From DSVZ01 sp964568145 (GTDB lineage Bacteria > Verrucomicrobiota > Verrucomicrobiia > Limisphaerales > J093): a stretch of 64,000 nt of DNA. Made by a program: the position numbers and the translations under genes. The stretch lies in the NCBI GenBank assembly GCA_964568145.1, contig CAZMOZ010000003.1, positions 124,001 to 188,000 on the forward strand, in the 5' to 3' direction. The notes beneath the pieces are model-generated. The model had not been told where the DNA came from. It made no database searches and saw nothing but the letters and a program-made list of their open reading frames with translations. Below are positions 16,562-27,831 of this stretch, piece by piece (within the stretch, counting starts at the first letter, position 1; the number at the start of each line of letters is the position of its first letter).

Positions 16562-19075
16562 TCAGACCGTCGCCTTCGCGGTCGTGCCGGCGGCCATGGT
16601 CGGCGATTCCACCTCGATGTGCGCGCCCAGCTTGGGCCGCTGGCCCTTGTGCCACCAGAGCACGATGGGGCTGGCAATCATGAGGCTGGAGTAGGTGCCC
16701 GCCAACGTGCCCACCAGGAAAGTGAACGCGAGGTCGTTGATGACGCCGCCGCCGAAGATGAGCAGCGAGAGCGTGGACAGGATCACCGCGCCGCCGGTGA
16801 TGATGGTCCGGCTCAGGGTCTGGTTGAGCGCGAGATCAATCACCTGCCGGAAGGTGCCGCGCACGCCCAGCTTCAGGTCTTCCCGGATGCGGTCCATGAT
16901 GACGATCTTGTCGTTAATCGAGTAGCCGATGATGGTGAGGATGGCGGCGACCATCGTGGCGTTGAGCTGGCCGCCCGCCAGGAAGAAGATGGCCAGGGTG
17001 ATGAACACGTCGTGGACCAGGGCAATCACCGACGCGACCGCGAACGAGAACTCGTACCGGAAGGCCACGTACACCAGGATGGCGAACAGCGCCAGCAGGC
17101 AGGAGATCAGGGCCGAGCGTTGAATCTGCGCGCCCACGGTGGGGCCGACGCTGTCGGTGCCCATCACATCCAGGCCGGCGTTGGGGAACGCCTCCTTCAA
17201 GGCCGCTTCCGCCCTGGCGCCGGAGTCCACAGGCACGGTGATTTGCAGGGTTTCGTGGCCGGTGGCGCGGTTCTGCTGGTAGCCGATCGTGGTGTCGCCC
17301 ATGCCCGCGCGGGCGAGCGCGTCGCGCAACGCATCCACGCCGACCCGTTCCTTGAACGCCAGCGTCAACGCGTCGCCGCCCGCGAAGTCCACGCCCAGAA
17401 GGTGCTTGCCGCGCACGCCCACGCCGTAGCCGAGGCCAACCACAATGACGACCAGCGAAGCGGCGAGGGTGGCCTTGCCCCAGTTCATGAACGGAATGCC
17501 CGGCGGCTTCATCAGCGGCAGCATGCGCACCTTGCGGATGAGGTTGCGGGCCAGCAGCGAGTCATAGACCAGCCGCGTGACCAGCAGCGCCGTGAACATG
17601 TTCACGCAGATGCCGATGGACAGCGTCACGCCGAAGCCTTTCACCGGGCCGGTGCCGAACTTGTACAGGATGAGCGCCGCGATGAGCGTGGTCAGGTTCG
17701 AGTCGAAGATCGTGCCGAAGGCCTTGTCGTAGGCGCCGGCGATGACGCCCCGGATGGATTTGCCGGCCGCGATTTCCTCCCGCATGCGCTCGAAGATGAG
17801 CACGTTGGCGTCCACCGCCATGCCGATGGTCAACGCGATGCCGGCGATGCCCGGCATGGTGAGCGTGGCACCCATGGCGCACATGGCGCCGAACAGGATC
17901 AGGACGTTCAAGGCCAGGGCCAGGTTGGCCACCAGCCCCGAGGTCAGGTAGAACACCATCATGAACAGGAAGGTGCCCACCGCGGCGATGGCGGACGCCA
18001 CCATGCCACTCTTGATCGAGTCCGCGCCCAGGGATGGATCCACCGTGCGCTCTTCCTCGATGCGCACCGGCGTCTCCAGCGGGTTGCGCAGGACGTTGGC
18101 GAGGTCGAAGGCCTCGCGCAGGTCGAAGTCGCCGGAGATTTCGCAGTTGCCGCCCAGAATCGGCTCGTTGATGCGCGGGGCGGACTGGAGTTCGCCGTCG
18201 AGGACGATGGCCAACTGCCGGCCCACGTTGTTGCGGGTGATATCGGCGAACTTCTCCGCGCCCTCCGAGTTGAAGCGCAGGCTGATCTTCGGCGAACCGG
18301 TCAGCGGGTCGGGGTACACGCCCGAGTCGGACACGTACGCGCCGGTCAGGCCCAGTTCGGCGGTCTTGCTGACCAGGTAGGTCGCCGGCGGGGCGGCGTT
18401 CTGGCGTTTGCGGCGCTTCTCCTGCAGCAACTCGTAGCCCGGCTCGATGATCTCGGCCTTGACCAGCGCGTCGCTTTCCGGATGGACCAGCCGGAATTCG
18501 AGGTAAGCCACCTTTTGAATGGTAGTCTTGGCCGCCTGCTTGCGGTCCTCCGACATGCCGGGTATCTGGATCAGGATGCGGCCTTCGCCGGCGGGCTGCA
18601 AAATGGGCTCGGCCACGCCGAAGGCGTCCACGCGCTTGCGCAGCACCTCCATGGCCTGCTCCACCGCGTGCTGCTTGTCCGCGATCTTGGCCAGGCGCTC
18701 GGGGTCCAGGCTGACCAGGAAGGCGGTGCCGCCTTGGAGGTCCAAGCCCAGCTTGATCCGCCCGGCGGCCTTTTGCTGGAGGCGGTTCAAGATGGCGCGA
18801 TTCGGGTCCGCGTCCTCCGCGTCGGCGAGCGACGGGAAATAGCGCGCCAGGTCGTTGGTGCCCACCGCGGCCAGGAGGTTCAGGAAGGTCTGGTTCGATT
18901 GCTGCCGCTCCAGTTCCCGGGCCCGCTGGACGATGGTCGTGAAGTTGGCGTCGCTGAACTCGACCCGTTTTTCGAAGACCTCGATCAGGTCACGCGGGGT
19001 GGGCGGATAGATTTCATACAATGCCCAGGCGACCACGAAGATCGTGAGCAGAAACCTCCAGGTGTTGCGGCTCAT
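16562..19075 (-). CDS. secDF: Protein translocase subunit SecDF (fused)
   Basis: 837 residues, a fusion of SecD and SecF, inner-membrane parts of the Sec export machinery that use proton motive force to pull proteins across. N-terminal membrane anchor (residues 7-25), the SecD motif LGLDLQGGTAFLV at about 110, a large periplasmic P1 region, and a six-helix block with GIAGIALTIGMAVDANVLIF. The SecF half begins with LLGVDFAGGDALTLAF (about 560), and TIIGYSINDKIVIMDRIRED is its conserved helix. The natural fusion is known in many bacteria, including Bacillus. It follows yajC after 15 bases. Confidence 0.97.
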   Translation of the reverse strand: MSRNTWRFLLTIFVVAWALYEIYPPTPRDLIEVFEKRVEFSDANFTTIVQRARELERQQSNQTFLNLLAAVGTNDLARYFPSLADAEDADPNRAILNRLQQKAAGRIKLGLDLQGGTAFLVSLDPERLAKIADKQHAVEQAMEVLRKRVDAFGVAEPILQPAGEGRILIQIPGMSEDRKQAAKTTIQKVAYLEFRLVHPESDALVKAEIIEPGYELLQEKRRKRQNAAPPATYLVSKTAELGLTGAYVSDSGVYPDPLTGSPKISLRFNSEGAEKFADITRNNVGRQLAIVLDGELQSAPRINEPILGGNCEISGDFDLREAFDLANVLRNPLETPVRIEEERTVDPSLGADSIKSGMVASAIAAVGTFLFMMVFYLTSGLVANLALALNVLILFGAMCAMGATLTMPGIAGIALTIGMAVDANVLIFERMREEIAAGKSIRGVIAGAYDKAFGTIFDSNLTTLIAALILYKFGTGPVKGFGVTLSIGICVNMFTALLVTRLVYDSLLARNLIRKVRMLPLMKPPGIPFMNWGKATLAASLVVIVVGLGYGVGVRGKHLLGVDFAGGDALTLAFKERVGVDALRDALARAGMGDTTIGYQQNRATGHETLQITVPVDSGARAEAALKEAFPNAGLDVMGTDSVGPTVGAQIQRSALISCLLALFAILVYVAFRYEFSFAVASVIALVHDVFITLAIFFLAGGQLNATMVAAILTIIGYSINDKIVIMDRIREDLKLGVRGTFRQVIDLALNQTLSRTIITGGAVILSTLSLLIFGGGVINDLAFTFLVGTLAGTYSSLMIASPIVLWWHKGQRPKLGAHIEVESPTMAAGTTAKATV

Positions 19076-19090
19076 GGCGGAAAGGGAGAC

Positions 19091-19459
19091 TCAGGACTTG
19101 GCGTCCGGCTGGGGCTGGGCGCGCTCGAACACGTCGGCGACGGCGCTCTTGAGCACCTCGAGCTTGGACTCGCCGCAGCGCAGGGTGAGCGTCTTGTCCT
19201 TCAAGGCGATGACCTCGCCCACCAGGCCGGAGTTGGTCACGACCTTGTCGCGGGGTTTCAAGGCGGCGAGCAGGGCCTGGTGCTGCTTCTGCTTCTTCTG
19301 CTGCGGCCGGATGAGCAGGAAATAGAAGATGACGAACATCAGGATCAGCGGCCCGGCGAGCTTGAGCAGCTCCGCCTGGGGATTCACCGGGGCCGGGCTT
19401 GGGGCATCGGCCGCGAAGAGCGCGGACGCCAGCAGACACTTGTGTGCGAGATGAAACAT
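19091..19459 (-). CDS. yajC: Preprotein translocase subunit YajC
   Basis: 122 residues, small single-span membrane partner of SecDF. The N-terminus is hydrophobic, and the typical transmembrane helix with its tail (PLILMFVIFYFLLIRPQQKK) begins near residue 36. A KPRDKVVTNSGLVGEVIALK segment forms the cytoplasmic domain, as in other YajC proteins. The N-terminal extension before the helix carries Ala/Pro and may be a cleaved or second membrane segment. It is the first gene of the yajC-secDF unit. Confidence 0.95.
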   Translation of the reverse strand: MFHLAHKCLLASALFAADAPSPAPVNPQAELLKLAGPLILMFVIFYFLLIRPQQKKQKQHQALLAALKPRDKVVTNSGLVGEVIALKDKTLTLRCGESKLEVLKSAVADVFERAQPQPDAKS

Positions 19460-19896
19460 GCCGTTACGTCAAGAGCCGCCGAATCTAGGGACAACCGCCT
19501 GTTTGGCAAGCCTGCGGTTTGCGGCTGACACGAGCTTGGGCGCATCTAGATTTCGTGCAGGCAGGATCGCTGCCGGGATGGAAGCCGGCTTGCAGCCCGG
19601 TGGGCACGGCGAGGGAGCCCGAACTCAGAAACTCAGAAAGGGGGTGGTGGGCTGGGATTCGGCATGGGGTAGCCGGCCCCTGGCCCAAGGGCTGGACCGT
19701 CGCCCCTCGGCGAGGGACAACCTGCCTCCGCTGGCGGGGAGCTGCGCTCCCCTTTTACTCAGGCGCAAAAAGGTAGGATGCGCCCTCGCGCGCTTCACGC
19801 CGGCGGACCACCGTGGGCGGGCGACCCCGGGAGGGCACGCGTGCATCGCGGCGGCTTGGGCTTGAATCCCGCCCCGGCTCGCGGTGTCATCCGCGC
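19460..19896. other. Gene-free divergent region between yajC and the GH2 gene
   Basis: 437 bases between divergent genes. It has a short direct repeat (AACTCAGAAACTCAGAAA at 19622-19639), several GC-rich hairpins and a good plus-strand terminator at 19736-19756, which follows no visible plus-strand gene. No open frame here looks like a real protein. Confidence 0.6.
19736..19756 (+). terminator. Orphan intrinsic terminator
   Basis: GGGGAGC-TGC-GCTCCCC (19736-19752) forms a perfect 7-bp stem with a 3-base loop, followed by TTTT. No plus-strand gene lies between the start of yajC (19459, minus) and this site, so it may end an unannotated short RNA or attenuate the transcript of the GH2 gene. 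Confidence 0.5.
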
Positions 19897-22719
19897 ATGA
19901 ACACCACGCGTTCACTCCCGTTCCGATCCTGGCGTCAAGCCTGCCTCGCCCTCGCCTGCGGCCTGGCCTTGAGCAGCAGCTTCGCCGGCGACGCCCCCGG
20001 GCCGATCCCGCTGCCGGAGCATCCCCGGCCTGACTTCGAGCGCGCCGCCTGGTTGAACCTGAACGGCGAATGGCAGTTCCGCTTCGACAAGGAAAACGCC
20101 GGCGAACGTGAGAACTGGGTGTCCACCGCCGCCGTGTTCCCCGACCGCATCACCGTGCCGTTTTCGTGGGGGTCGAGGCTGTCCGGCGTGAAGAACCAGG
20201 CCGACCTCGCCTGGTATCGCCGCGCGATCACCGTGCCGGAGGCATGGCGCGGGCGGCGGGTGTTTTTGGTGGTGGGCGCGTGTGACTGGCTCACGCGCGG
20301 CTGGCTGGACGGCCAGCCGCTGGGCGAGCACCGCGGCGGGTACACGCCCTTCGAGTTCGAGCTGACCCCGCACGTGAAGTGGGGCGCGGCGCAGGCGCTG
20401 GTGTTGCGCGTGGACGACACGAAGCATCCCTTCAAGCTCGAGGGCAAGCAGGGCTACGGCGAGGCCAAAGGCATCTGGCAGACGGTCTATCTCGAAGCGC
20501 GCCCGGCAGCGCACCTCAAAACAATCCATTTCGCGCCGGACCCGGACCGCGCGCGGGTGAAGGTCGCGGCCACGTTGAGCGATCCGGCACCCGCCGGCAC
20601 CGAACTGCGCCTCCGTTTCAAGACCGGCGGCGTGCCGGAGGTCCGGCAGGCGGTGGCCGCCGGCGCGCGCGACGCCGCGTTCGAGGTGACCCTGCCGCAG
20701 CCGCGGCGGTGGTCGCTCGAAGACCCGTTCCTTTACGAAGTCGAGGCCGCGCTCGGCACCGGTGACGCCGCGGACCGCGTGAGCACCTACTTCGGCTTCC
20801 GCTCGATCAGCGTGGTGGATCTGCCGGGCACGGGCTTTCCATACATCGCGCTGAACGGCCAGCCGGTGTACCTCCAGATGACGCTGGACCAGTCTTACCA
20901 TCCCGAGGGCTTTTACACCTTTCCAAGCGATGAATTCATGCGCGACGAAATCCTGCGCTCGCGCCGGCTGGGGCTGAACGCGAACCGCTTTCACGTGAAG
21001 ATTGACGTGCCGCGCAAGCTGTACTGGGCCGACCGCCTGGGGCTGCTGGTCATGGCGGACGTGCCGAACAGTTGGGGCGAGCCGGACGCGGAAATGCGCC
21101 GCGAGATTGAGCACGCCTTGCGCGGCATGATCGCGCGCGACTTCAACCACCCGGCCATCTTCGCCTGGGTGCCGTTCAACGAAACCTGGGGCCTCTTCAC
21201 CAAGCAGGGCGACAAGCGTGTCTTCCTGCCCGAGACCCAAAACTGGGTGGCGTCCATTTACCGGCTGGCGAAGCAGCTCGATCCCACCCGGCTGGTCGAG
21301 GACAACTCGCCCTGCAACTACGACCACGTCGAGACCGACATCAACTCCTGGCACGCGTACCTGCCGGGCTGGGGCTGGCGCGAGCACCTCGACCAGGTGA
21401 CCCGCGACACCTTCCCCGGCTCTACGTGGAACTTCATCGGCGGCCGCAAGCAGGCCCGCCAGCCGCTGCTCAACAGCGAGTGCGGCAACGTCTGGGGTTA
21501 CGAGGGCAGCACCGGCGACGTGGACTGGTCCTGGGACTACCACATCATGATGAACGAATTCCGCCGCCACCCGGAGGTCTGCGGCTGGCTTTACACCGAG
21601 CACCACGACGTCATCAACGAGTGGAACGGCTACTACCGCTACGACCGTTCCGACAAGTTCACCGGCCTCGAGGAGCTCTTCCCCGGCATGAGCCTGCGCG
21701 ATCTGCACGCGCCGTTTTACCTCTCCACCGGCAGCGAGTTGTGCCGCGACGCCAAACCCGGCGAGACGGTGCGCGTGCCGCTTTACGCGTCGTTCATGAC
21801 CGACACCGCCCCCGCGGCCAAACTGGTCATCCGCTCCGAACTGGTTTCCTGGGACACCCTCGGTCGCCAGCGCCAGCACACCCGAGGCGGCGCAGAAATG
21901 CCTTTTCATCCCTGGCTGAACACCGAGCTGCCGCCGCTCAAGGTGCCCATGCCCGCCGTACCGTGCGTGGCTGTGCTGCGGTTGTCTCTCGAGACTCCCG
22001 ACGGTCGTGTGCTGCATCGCAACTTCACCACCTTCCGCGTGGCCAACGGCCCGGCGCCCCGCGACGAGGTGGTCAAGACCGAGGCCGGCAGCGCGCGCGT
22101 GGTGCGGTTCGCCCCCGGCAGCTTCCGCGACGCGAGGTGGTCGCTGAAACAGTGGAACGTGCTCGACGGCCTGAAGGTCAACGGCGCGGGCCACGGCCAC
22201 TTCGAGTATCGCGTGCCCTGGCCGGCCGGACTGGACCCGGCGAAGGTCGCCGGCGCCGCGTTTCTCATGGAGGCCTCGGCCAAGGAGCTGTTCGCCAAGG
22301 ACCGCGAAGGCTCGACCTTCCGGGACGTGGACTACATGCGCGGCGAAGGCGCAGCCCACCGCAGCCAGAATCCGAACTCGTACCCGATGACCGACACCGA
22401 GCCGTTTCCCAGCGCCGTGCGCGTACGGGTGAACGGCGTGGCGGCGGGCGTGTTCGACCTGCCCGACGACCCGGCCGACCACCGCGGCATCCTCTCCTGG
22501 CGCGCCCAATTGCGCGACCGCCGCCTGCGCGAGGCCGGCTCGTACGGCTACCTGATCACCGCCACGGTGCCGGAAGCCGCACTGGCCGCCGCCGCGCAAA
22601 ACCGGGAATTTGTGATCCGGCTCGAAGTGGACGAGTCGCTGCCCGGCGGGCTGGCGATTTACGGGGAACGGTTCGGCCGTTACCCCGTCGAGCCGACGGT
22701 GGTGTTCAACCTGAAGTGA
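19897..22719 (+). CDS. Secreted glycoside hydrolase family 2 protein
   Basis: 940 residues from the ATG at 19897, chosen for the signal peptide (RQACLALACGLALSSSFAG). GH2 order: sugar-binding jelly roll (LNLNGEWQFRFDKENAGERE; DLAWYRRAITVPEAW), Ig-like domain, then TIM barrel. The acid/base Glu is E429 in FAWVPFNETWGLF. The nucleophile candidate is E528 in LNSECGNVWGYEG, though its spacing should be checked against solved structures. Family members cleave beta-galactosides, glucuronides or mannosides; the substrate is not evident. An additional C-terminal domain of about 150 residues (after VDYMRGEGAAHRSQ) is present. A single gene between repeat-rich gaps. Confidence 0.9.
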   Translation: MNTTRSLPFRSWRQACLALACGLALSSSFAGDAPGPIPLPEHPRPDFERAAWLNLNGEWQFRFDKENAGERENWVSTAAVFPDRITVPFSWGSRLSGVKNQADLAWYRRAITVPEAWRGRRVFLVVGACDWLTRGWLDGQPLGEHRGGYTPFEFELTPHVKWGAAQALVLRVDDTKHPFKLEGKQGYGEAKGIWQTVYLEARPAAHLKTIHFAPDPDRARVKVAATLSDPAPAGTELRLRFKTGGVPEVRQAVAAGARDAAFEVTLPQPRRWSLEDPFLYEVEAALGTGDAADRVSTYFGFRSISVVDLPGTGFPYIALNGQPVYLQMTLDQSYHPEGFYTFPSDEFMRDEILRSRRLGLNANRFHVKIDVPRKLYWADRLGLLVMADVPNSWGEPDAEMRREIEHALRGMIARDFNHPAIFAWVPFNETWGLFTKQGDKRVFLPETQNWVASIYRLAKQLDPTRLVEDNSPCNYDHVETDINSWHAYLPGWGWREHLDQVTRDTFPGSTWNFIGGRKQARQPLLNSECGNVWGYEGSTGDVDWSWDYHIMMNEFRRHPEVCGWLYTEHHDVINEWNGYYRYDRSDKFTGLEELFPGMSLRDLHAPFYLSTGSELCRDAKPGETVRVPLYASFMTDTAPAAKLVIRSELVSWDTLGRQRQHTRGGAEMPFHPWLNTELPPLKVPMPAVPCVAVLRLSLETPDGRVLHRNFTTFRVANGPAPRDEVVKTEAGSARVVRFAPGSFRDARWSLKQWNVLDGLKVNGAGHGHFEYRVPWPAGLDPAKVAGAAFLMEASAKELFAKDREGSTFRDVDYMRGEGAAHRSQNPNSYPMTDTEPFPSAVRVRVNGVAAGVFDLPDDPADHRGILSWRAQLRDRRLREAGSYGYLITATVPEAALAAAAQNREFVIRLEVDESLPGGLAIYGERFGRYPVEPTVVFNLK

Positions 22720-23156
22720 GCGACGAGGCACGGCGCGCCTGTGGCGCGGGCGACCCACCCGTGTGTGCCGCAGACGTGGACGTCCACGTCCCGCTTGTGC
22801 CCGGCAGGTTCCGCCCATTCCCTTGCCTCCATTCCTTTGCCCAAGTCATGGCTTGGACACCGACTCCGGCCTGGCCGGTCAGATTCCAATCGGGAGGAGA
22901 CCCGGCGGCGAGGGGGCGCCTGTCGGGACATTTGGGCAAAGGAATGGAGGCAAGGGGGGTGAACTTCGCAATGTGAACCGGAAAGCTCACGGCTAAGCTT
23001 CGCGAATGCCGATCTCCTTCCAAGGTGGACGCCGGTTTGCCATGCGGCGCTCGGGCCGGAAGGAACCGGCATACGCCCCGTCCCGCTTGCCAGCCGGGGC
23101 GGGCTCGGGGTTTACTTGCCGGGCTTGCCCCGGAGGGGCGGGCCGTGTTGCCGCGC
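22720..23156. other. Gene-free region with repeat elements
   Basis: 437 bases. It contains a family C repeat (22741-22762), a perfect 18-bp palindrome (GACGTGGACGTCCACGTC at 22774-22791) and the inverted-repeat-bounded element D copy 1 (22820-22956). No gene is supported. Confidence 0.7.
22820..22956. repeat. Element D copy 1: 137-bp sequence bounded by perfect 25-bp inverted repeats
   Basis: Left arm 22820-22844 (begins CCCTTGCCTCCATTCC) and right arm 22932-22956 (ends GGAATGGAGGCAAGGG) are perfect complements of each other over 25 bases. A second copy lies at 35654-35757. No transposase and no obvious target-site duplication; it resembles a miniature inverted-repeat element or a large hairpin-forming REP. 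Confidence 0.8.
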
Positions 23157-24947
<1,791 letters not shown>

Positions 24948-25052
24948 GCCGGTGCGCTGCCGTTGAGCGTGGGAGCGCCCCCGCCTCAGGTGACGCGACC
25001 GGTCGCCCGCCCCACCCCCCCCCACACCATGCGCAAGTTTGGGGAGCGCCCG

Positions 25053-25236
25053 GGCGCATCTCACTGTTGTGCCGGTCCGGCCTTGACGGGGTGGGGCGAG
25101 CCTCCGTCGAGCCCTGCTATTTTGGTTATTGGTTCTTGGTTCGTTGTTCTGGTCTTCGACCTTCGACCATCGATCCACTGGCGGGTCGCCCGCGACACGT
25201 CCCAGGCGAGGTCGCCCGGGCCACTACGGGCCTCTC
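25053..25236 (+). repeat. Composite dispersed repeat block (families B and C)
   Basis: Family B (GTGGGGCGAGCCTCCGTCGA at 25091-25110 with upstream GCGCATCTCACT) and, 60 bases on, family C (GGCGGGTCGCCCGCG, then GTCCCAGGCGAGGTCGCCCG). The same order and spacing occurs at 59137-59290 and, inverted, at 16396-16533. The spacer differs: here it is oligomer repeats. Confidence 0.7.
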
Positions 25237-25291
25237 GCTGCCGACGAGGAATTGAAATGCGCCCCGGAACCCGGCGTCCGGGTGGAGTTGT

Positions 25292-25319
25292 TTGCCTTGT
25301 CGCGCCACAGGTGTAAGTT
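25292..25319 (+). promoter_or_regulatory. Candidate sigma70-like promoter for the Trp-cluster gene
   Basis: TTGCCT (25292-25297) and TAAGTT (25314-25319) are separated by 16 bases. The match is moderate and promoter rules for this phylum are poorly known, so this is tentative. Confidence 0.25.
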
Positions 25320-25472
25320 CCCTCCAGGTAGGCCAACACGAACGCGCGCGGGCAGTTCCGCATTCCGGGAAGGGGTTCACCAACGGGAGAGTGTGTCGCG
25401 TCGGTGACCTGCCTGTCGCGGCCCCGAGGGCTGCGGCTCATTGAAACACTTAACCCGAGAAAGGAGTTCGTT

Positions 25473-27776
25473 ATGCCAGGAAAAGCCGAGTCGGTTGCCG
25501 GCAGTCGCGGCTTCAAGCTGGAAGTGCCGCTGGACGCTTCCGGGATTGAAGGCTTCAAACCTGACCGCCAGGTCAAGGTCGCGGTGCAGAACGCCCAGGG
25601 TGCCATTCAGGCGCAACTGGTCAAATTCGACGACAAGGGCAAGGGCGTTGCCCGGTTCACCTTCCCCGAAAAACCTGGCAGCCTGAGCGTGGCGGTGGGC
25701 CCGCCCGACGCCTCGGACCAGGAACTGTTTGGCCTGCAAACCCTGCGTGTGGACATCCCCGGCCGGCTGTGGCGCGAGCCGCAACTGGTCTTCCCGCCGC
25801 TCCGCATTCCGCCGTTCCACTGGCACTGGTGGTGGCGCTGGTGCCGCGAATTCACCGTCCGCGGCCGGGTGCTCTGTCCGGACGGCCGCCCGGTGCCGGG
25901 CGCGAAAGTCTGCGCCTTCGACGTGGACGCCTGGTGGTGGTGGTCGAGCAAACAACTGGTCGGCTGTGACACCACCGACGCCACCGGCGCGTTCGAGATC
26001 AAGTTCCGCTGGTGCTGCGGCTGGTGGCCGTGGTGGTGGTGGCGGCTGCGCCTCTGGCATCTGGAGCCGTTCCTCATCGAGCGCATCATCCCCGTGCTGG
26101 AACGCGAGCCGCGGCTGCGCCCCATCCCGCTGCCGGACCCCGTGCCCGACCTGGGCATCTTTGAACACCTGGTGGGGCCGGAACCGTTCGCCGCGCTGAA
26201 CCTGACGCGGCATCTGTCCACCCGCCAGGCGGCGAGGCCGGTCGAAACCAAAGCCCTGGCGGCGGACGTTGCCGGAGTCACCACGCTGGCGACGGCGGCG
26301 AAGGTGGCCATCAATCCCTCCGTGCTGGCGGACTTGCGCGAGCCGTTGCTGGCGCGCCTGCCGCGCGTGGTGGAGCTGGAGCAGTTGCGCCTCTGGCCGT
26401 GGTGGCCGTGGCAGCCGTGGTGGGATTGCTCGCCGGACCTCATTTTCCGCGTCACCCAGGACTGCGTGGAGGCCGGCACGGTCATCGTGGACGAAGGTTA
26501 CGGGCAGACGCGCTGGAACGTCCCGACCAGCCTCGACGTGACGCTCATCGCCAACAACAAGGCGTGCTGCCTGCCGGATCAGGACGACGATCCCGAGGGC
26601 ACCTGCGCCCTGCTCACCAACGTGTGCGACAATCCGATCAACGTGATCGGCGGCAACCCGGCCGCGCCCGCCGTGCCGGTCGGCTACCTGAGCCCGGGCG
26701 CGGTCTCCAATTACGGCGACCGTCCTTACGGCGGGAACGTGCTGATTCAGGGACAGGTCGGCAGCGCCGTGGATTACTACGAATTCCAGTGGTCCAACGA
26801 CGGCGGCGTGACCTGGAACGACATGCCGGCGACCGCCGTGGGCGACATTCCCCGCCAGTACTGGATTCCGGCCACCAACACCTTCCAGTGGGTGCCGTTC
26901 CTCACCACCATTGACGGACGGCACGTGTACGAAAGCCGGCGGCACTACGAGGCCAACAACGCGCCCGGCACCTGGGGGGTGACGCGGTTCTGGATGGCGA
27001 CCAACTACCTCTCGTTGATGTGGTGGCTCACCCAGACGCCGTTCATCAACGGCACCTACCGGCTGCGCATCCGGGGCTGGCAGTTGGCGGGCGGGCACCT
27101 GGTCAATCCGCAGGTGCTCCCCACGTGCAGCGCCCAGACGGCGGCCGGCTTGGTGCTGCGCATTGACAACCGCCTCGAAGGCGCCGCCAGCGGCCATCCG
27201 CTGGCCGATCCGAACCACCCGTGCGGCGGCGGCACGGTCCACACCTGCACGCTCGAGCCGGACACGGACTTCCTGGGCGTGCGCATCGTCCACCGCGACG
27301 CCAACGGCGTGCCCACCGGGCAGGTCACCAACGTCAGCGCGTGCGGCAACGTGCCCGTCGGCCCGAACGACCTGCTGCAAGTGGACTTCTTCGCCCACGA
27401 CCCCGAAGGTCACCTGGCCTACTACACGTTGCAGGCGACGTATCGGGAAAACCTGGCACGGAACCTCCTGGCCCTGCCCGGCGCGACGCTCACGCCCTTG
27501 GGCGGTGCGCCCGTGCCCGCGGCGGTGCAAGTAGGTCCCAACTACTGGCAGGCGCGCTCGGCCAATCCGCCGCCCGCCGGCGGCGCCGTGGCGCCAACCT
27601 GGCGCGGCGGAGCCATCCGCCTCGAAGTTCCAGCGGCGGGGCCGTCCGGCGCGTTCCCTGAGACCTGCTGCTACCAGCTCGAGCTCCGCGCGCACAAACG
27701 CACGGTGGTCAGTTGCAACCACTCGCTGTGGGGCCACACGAACTACAGCGAATACAGCTTCATGATCGTGGTCTGA
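25473..27776 (+). CDS. Tryptophan-cluster beta-sandwich protein of unknown function
   Basis: 767 residues. The start is fixed by a strong ribosome-binding site (AAAGGAG, 8 bases before the ATG), the clearest in the window. No signal peptide. Residues 15-100 look like a small beta domain (DKGKGVARFTFPEKPGSLSV, PPDASDQELFGLQTLR). Residues 115-195 are a carboxypeptidase-regulatory-like fold (VRGRVLCPDGRPVPGAKVCA ... GAFEIKF) whose edges carry extreme Trp clusters: FHWHWWWRWC, AWWWWSS, CCGWWPWWWWRLRLW. A fourth cluster, WPWWPWQPWW, is near 308-317. The rest (320-767) is beta-rich with many Cys, and contains YYEFQWSNDGGVTWNDMPAT. I cannot assign a function. It is followed by a terminator and two small conserved genes. 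Confidence 0.85.
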   Translation: MPGKAESVAGSRGFKLEVPLDASGIEGFKPDRQVKVAVQNAQGAIQAQLVKFDDKGKGVARFTFPEKPGSLSVAVGPPDASDQELFGLQTLRVDIPGRLWREPQLVFPPLRIPPFHWHWWWRWCREFTVRGRVLCPDGRPVPGAKVCAFDVDAWWWWSSKQLVGCDTTDATGAFEIKFRWCCGWWPWWWWRLRLWHLEPFLIERIIPVLEREPRLRPIPLPDPVPDLGIFEHLVGPEPFAALNLTRHLSTRQAARPVETKALAADVAGVTTLATAAKVAINPSVLADLREPLLARLPRVVELEQLRLWPWWPWQPWWDCSPDLIFRVTQDCVEAGTVIVDEGYGQTRWNVPTSLDVTLIANNKACCLPDQDDDPEGTCALLTNVCDNPINVIGGNPAAPAVPVGYLSPGAVSNYGDRPYGGNVLIQGQVGSAVDYYEFQWSNDGGVTWNDMPATAVGDIPRQYWIPATNTFQWVPFLTTIDGRHVYESRRHYEANNAPGTWGVTRFWMATNYLSLMWWLTQTPFINGTYRLRIRGWQLAGGHLVNPQVLPTCSAQTAAGLVLRIDNRLEGAASGHPLADPNHPCGGGTVHTCTLEPDTDFLGVRIVHRDANGVPTGQVTNVSACGNVPVGPNDLLQVDFFAHDPEGHLAYYTLQATYRENLARNLLALPGATLTPLGGAPVPAAVQVGPNYWQARSANPPPAGGAVAPTWRGGAIRLEVPAAGPSGAFPETCCYQLELRAHKRTVVSCNHSLWGHTNYSEYSFMIVV

Positions 27777-27786
27777 AGCGGCTCAC

Positions 27787-27818
27787 GGGTCCGTCGCCGC
27801 CGGGCGACGGACCCTTTT
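27787..27818 (+). terminator. Strong intrinsic terminator after the Trp-cluster gene
   Basis: Perfect 12-bp stem (GGGTCCGTCGCC at 27787-27798 with GGCGACGGACCC at 27803-27814), 4-base loop, then TTTT. It lies 10 bases after the stop and 13 bases before the next start, so the downstream pair would be separately transcribed or reached by read-through. Confidence 0.85.
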
Positions 27819-27831
27819 CACCGACGGCGGC

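Larger units (their letters stand above)
24948..25472. other. Gene-free region with composite repeat block and long leader
   Basis: 525 bases. It contains a run of nine C (25012-25020 area), composite repeat B-spacer-C (25053-25236), and short oligomer repeats GGTTATTGGTTCTTGGTTC and TTCGACCTTCGACC (25123-25160). A possible promoter at 25292-25319 is followed by a leader of about 150 bases to the next gene. No protein is supported. Confidence 0.65.

Noticed and set aside
16042..16677. N-terminal extension of the DUF4159 frame across tRNA-Val and repeats
   Set aside because: The extension reads through the tRNA gene on the same strand and consists of repeat sequence; the signal peptide begins at 16005.
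25050..25240. Possible CRISPR array in the repeat-rich gap
   Set aside because: Repeats are few, of different kinds and unevenly spaced; no cas genes are in the window.
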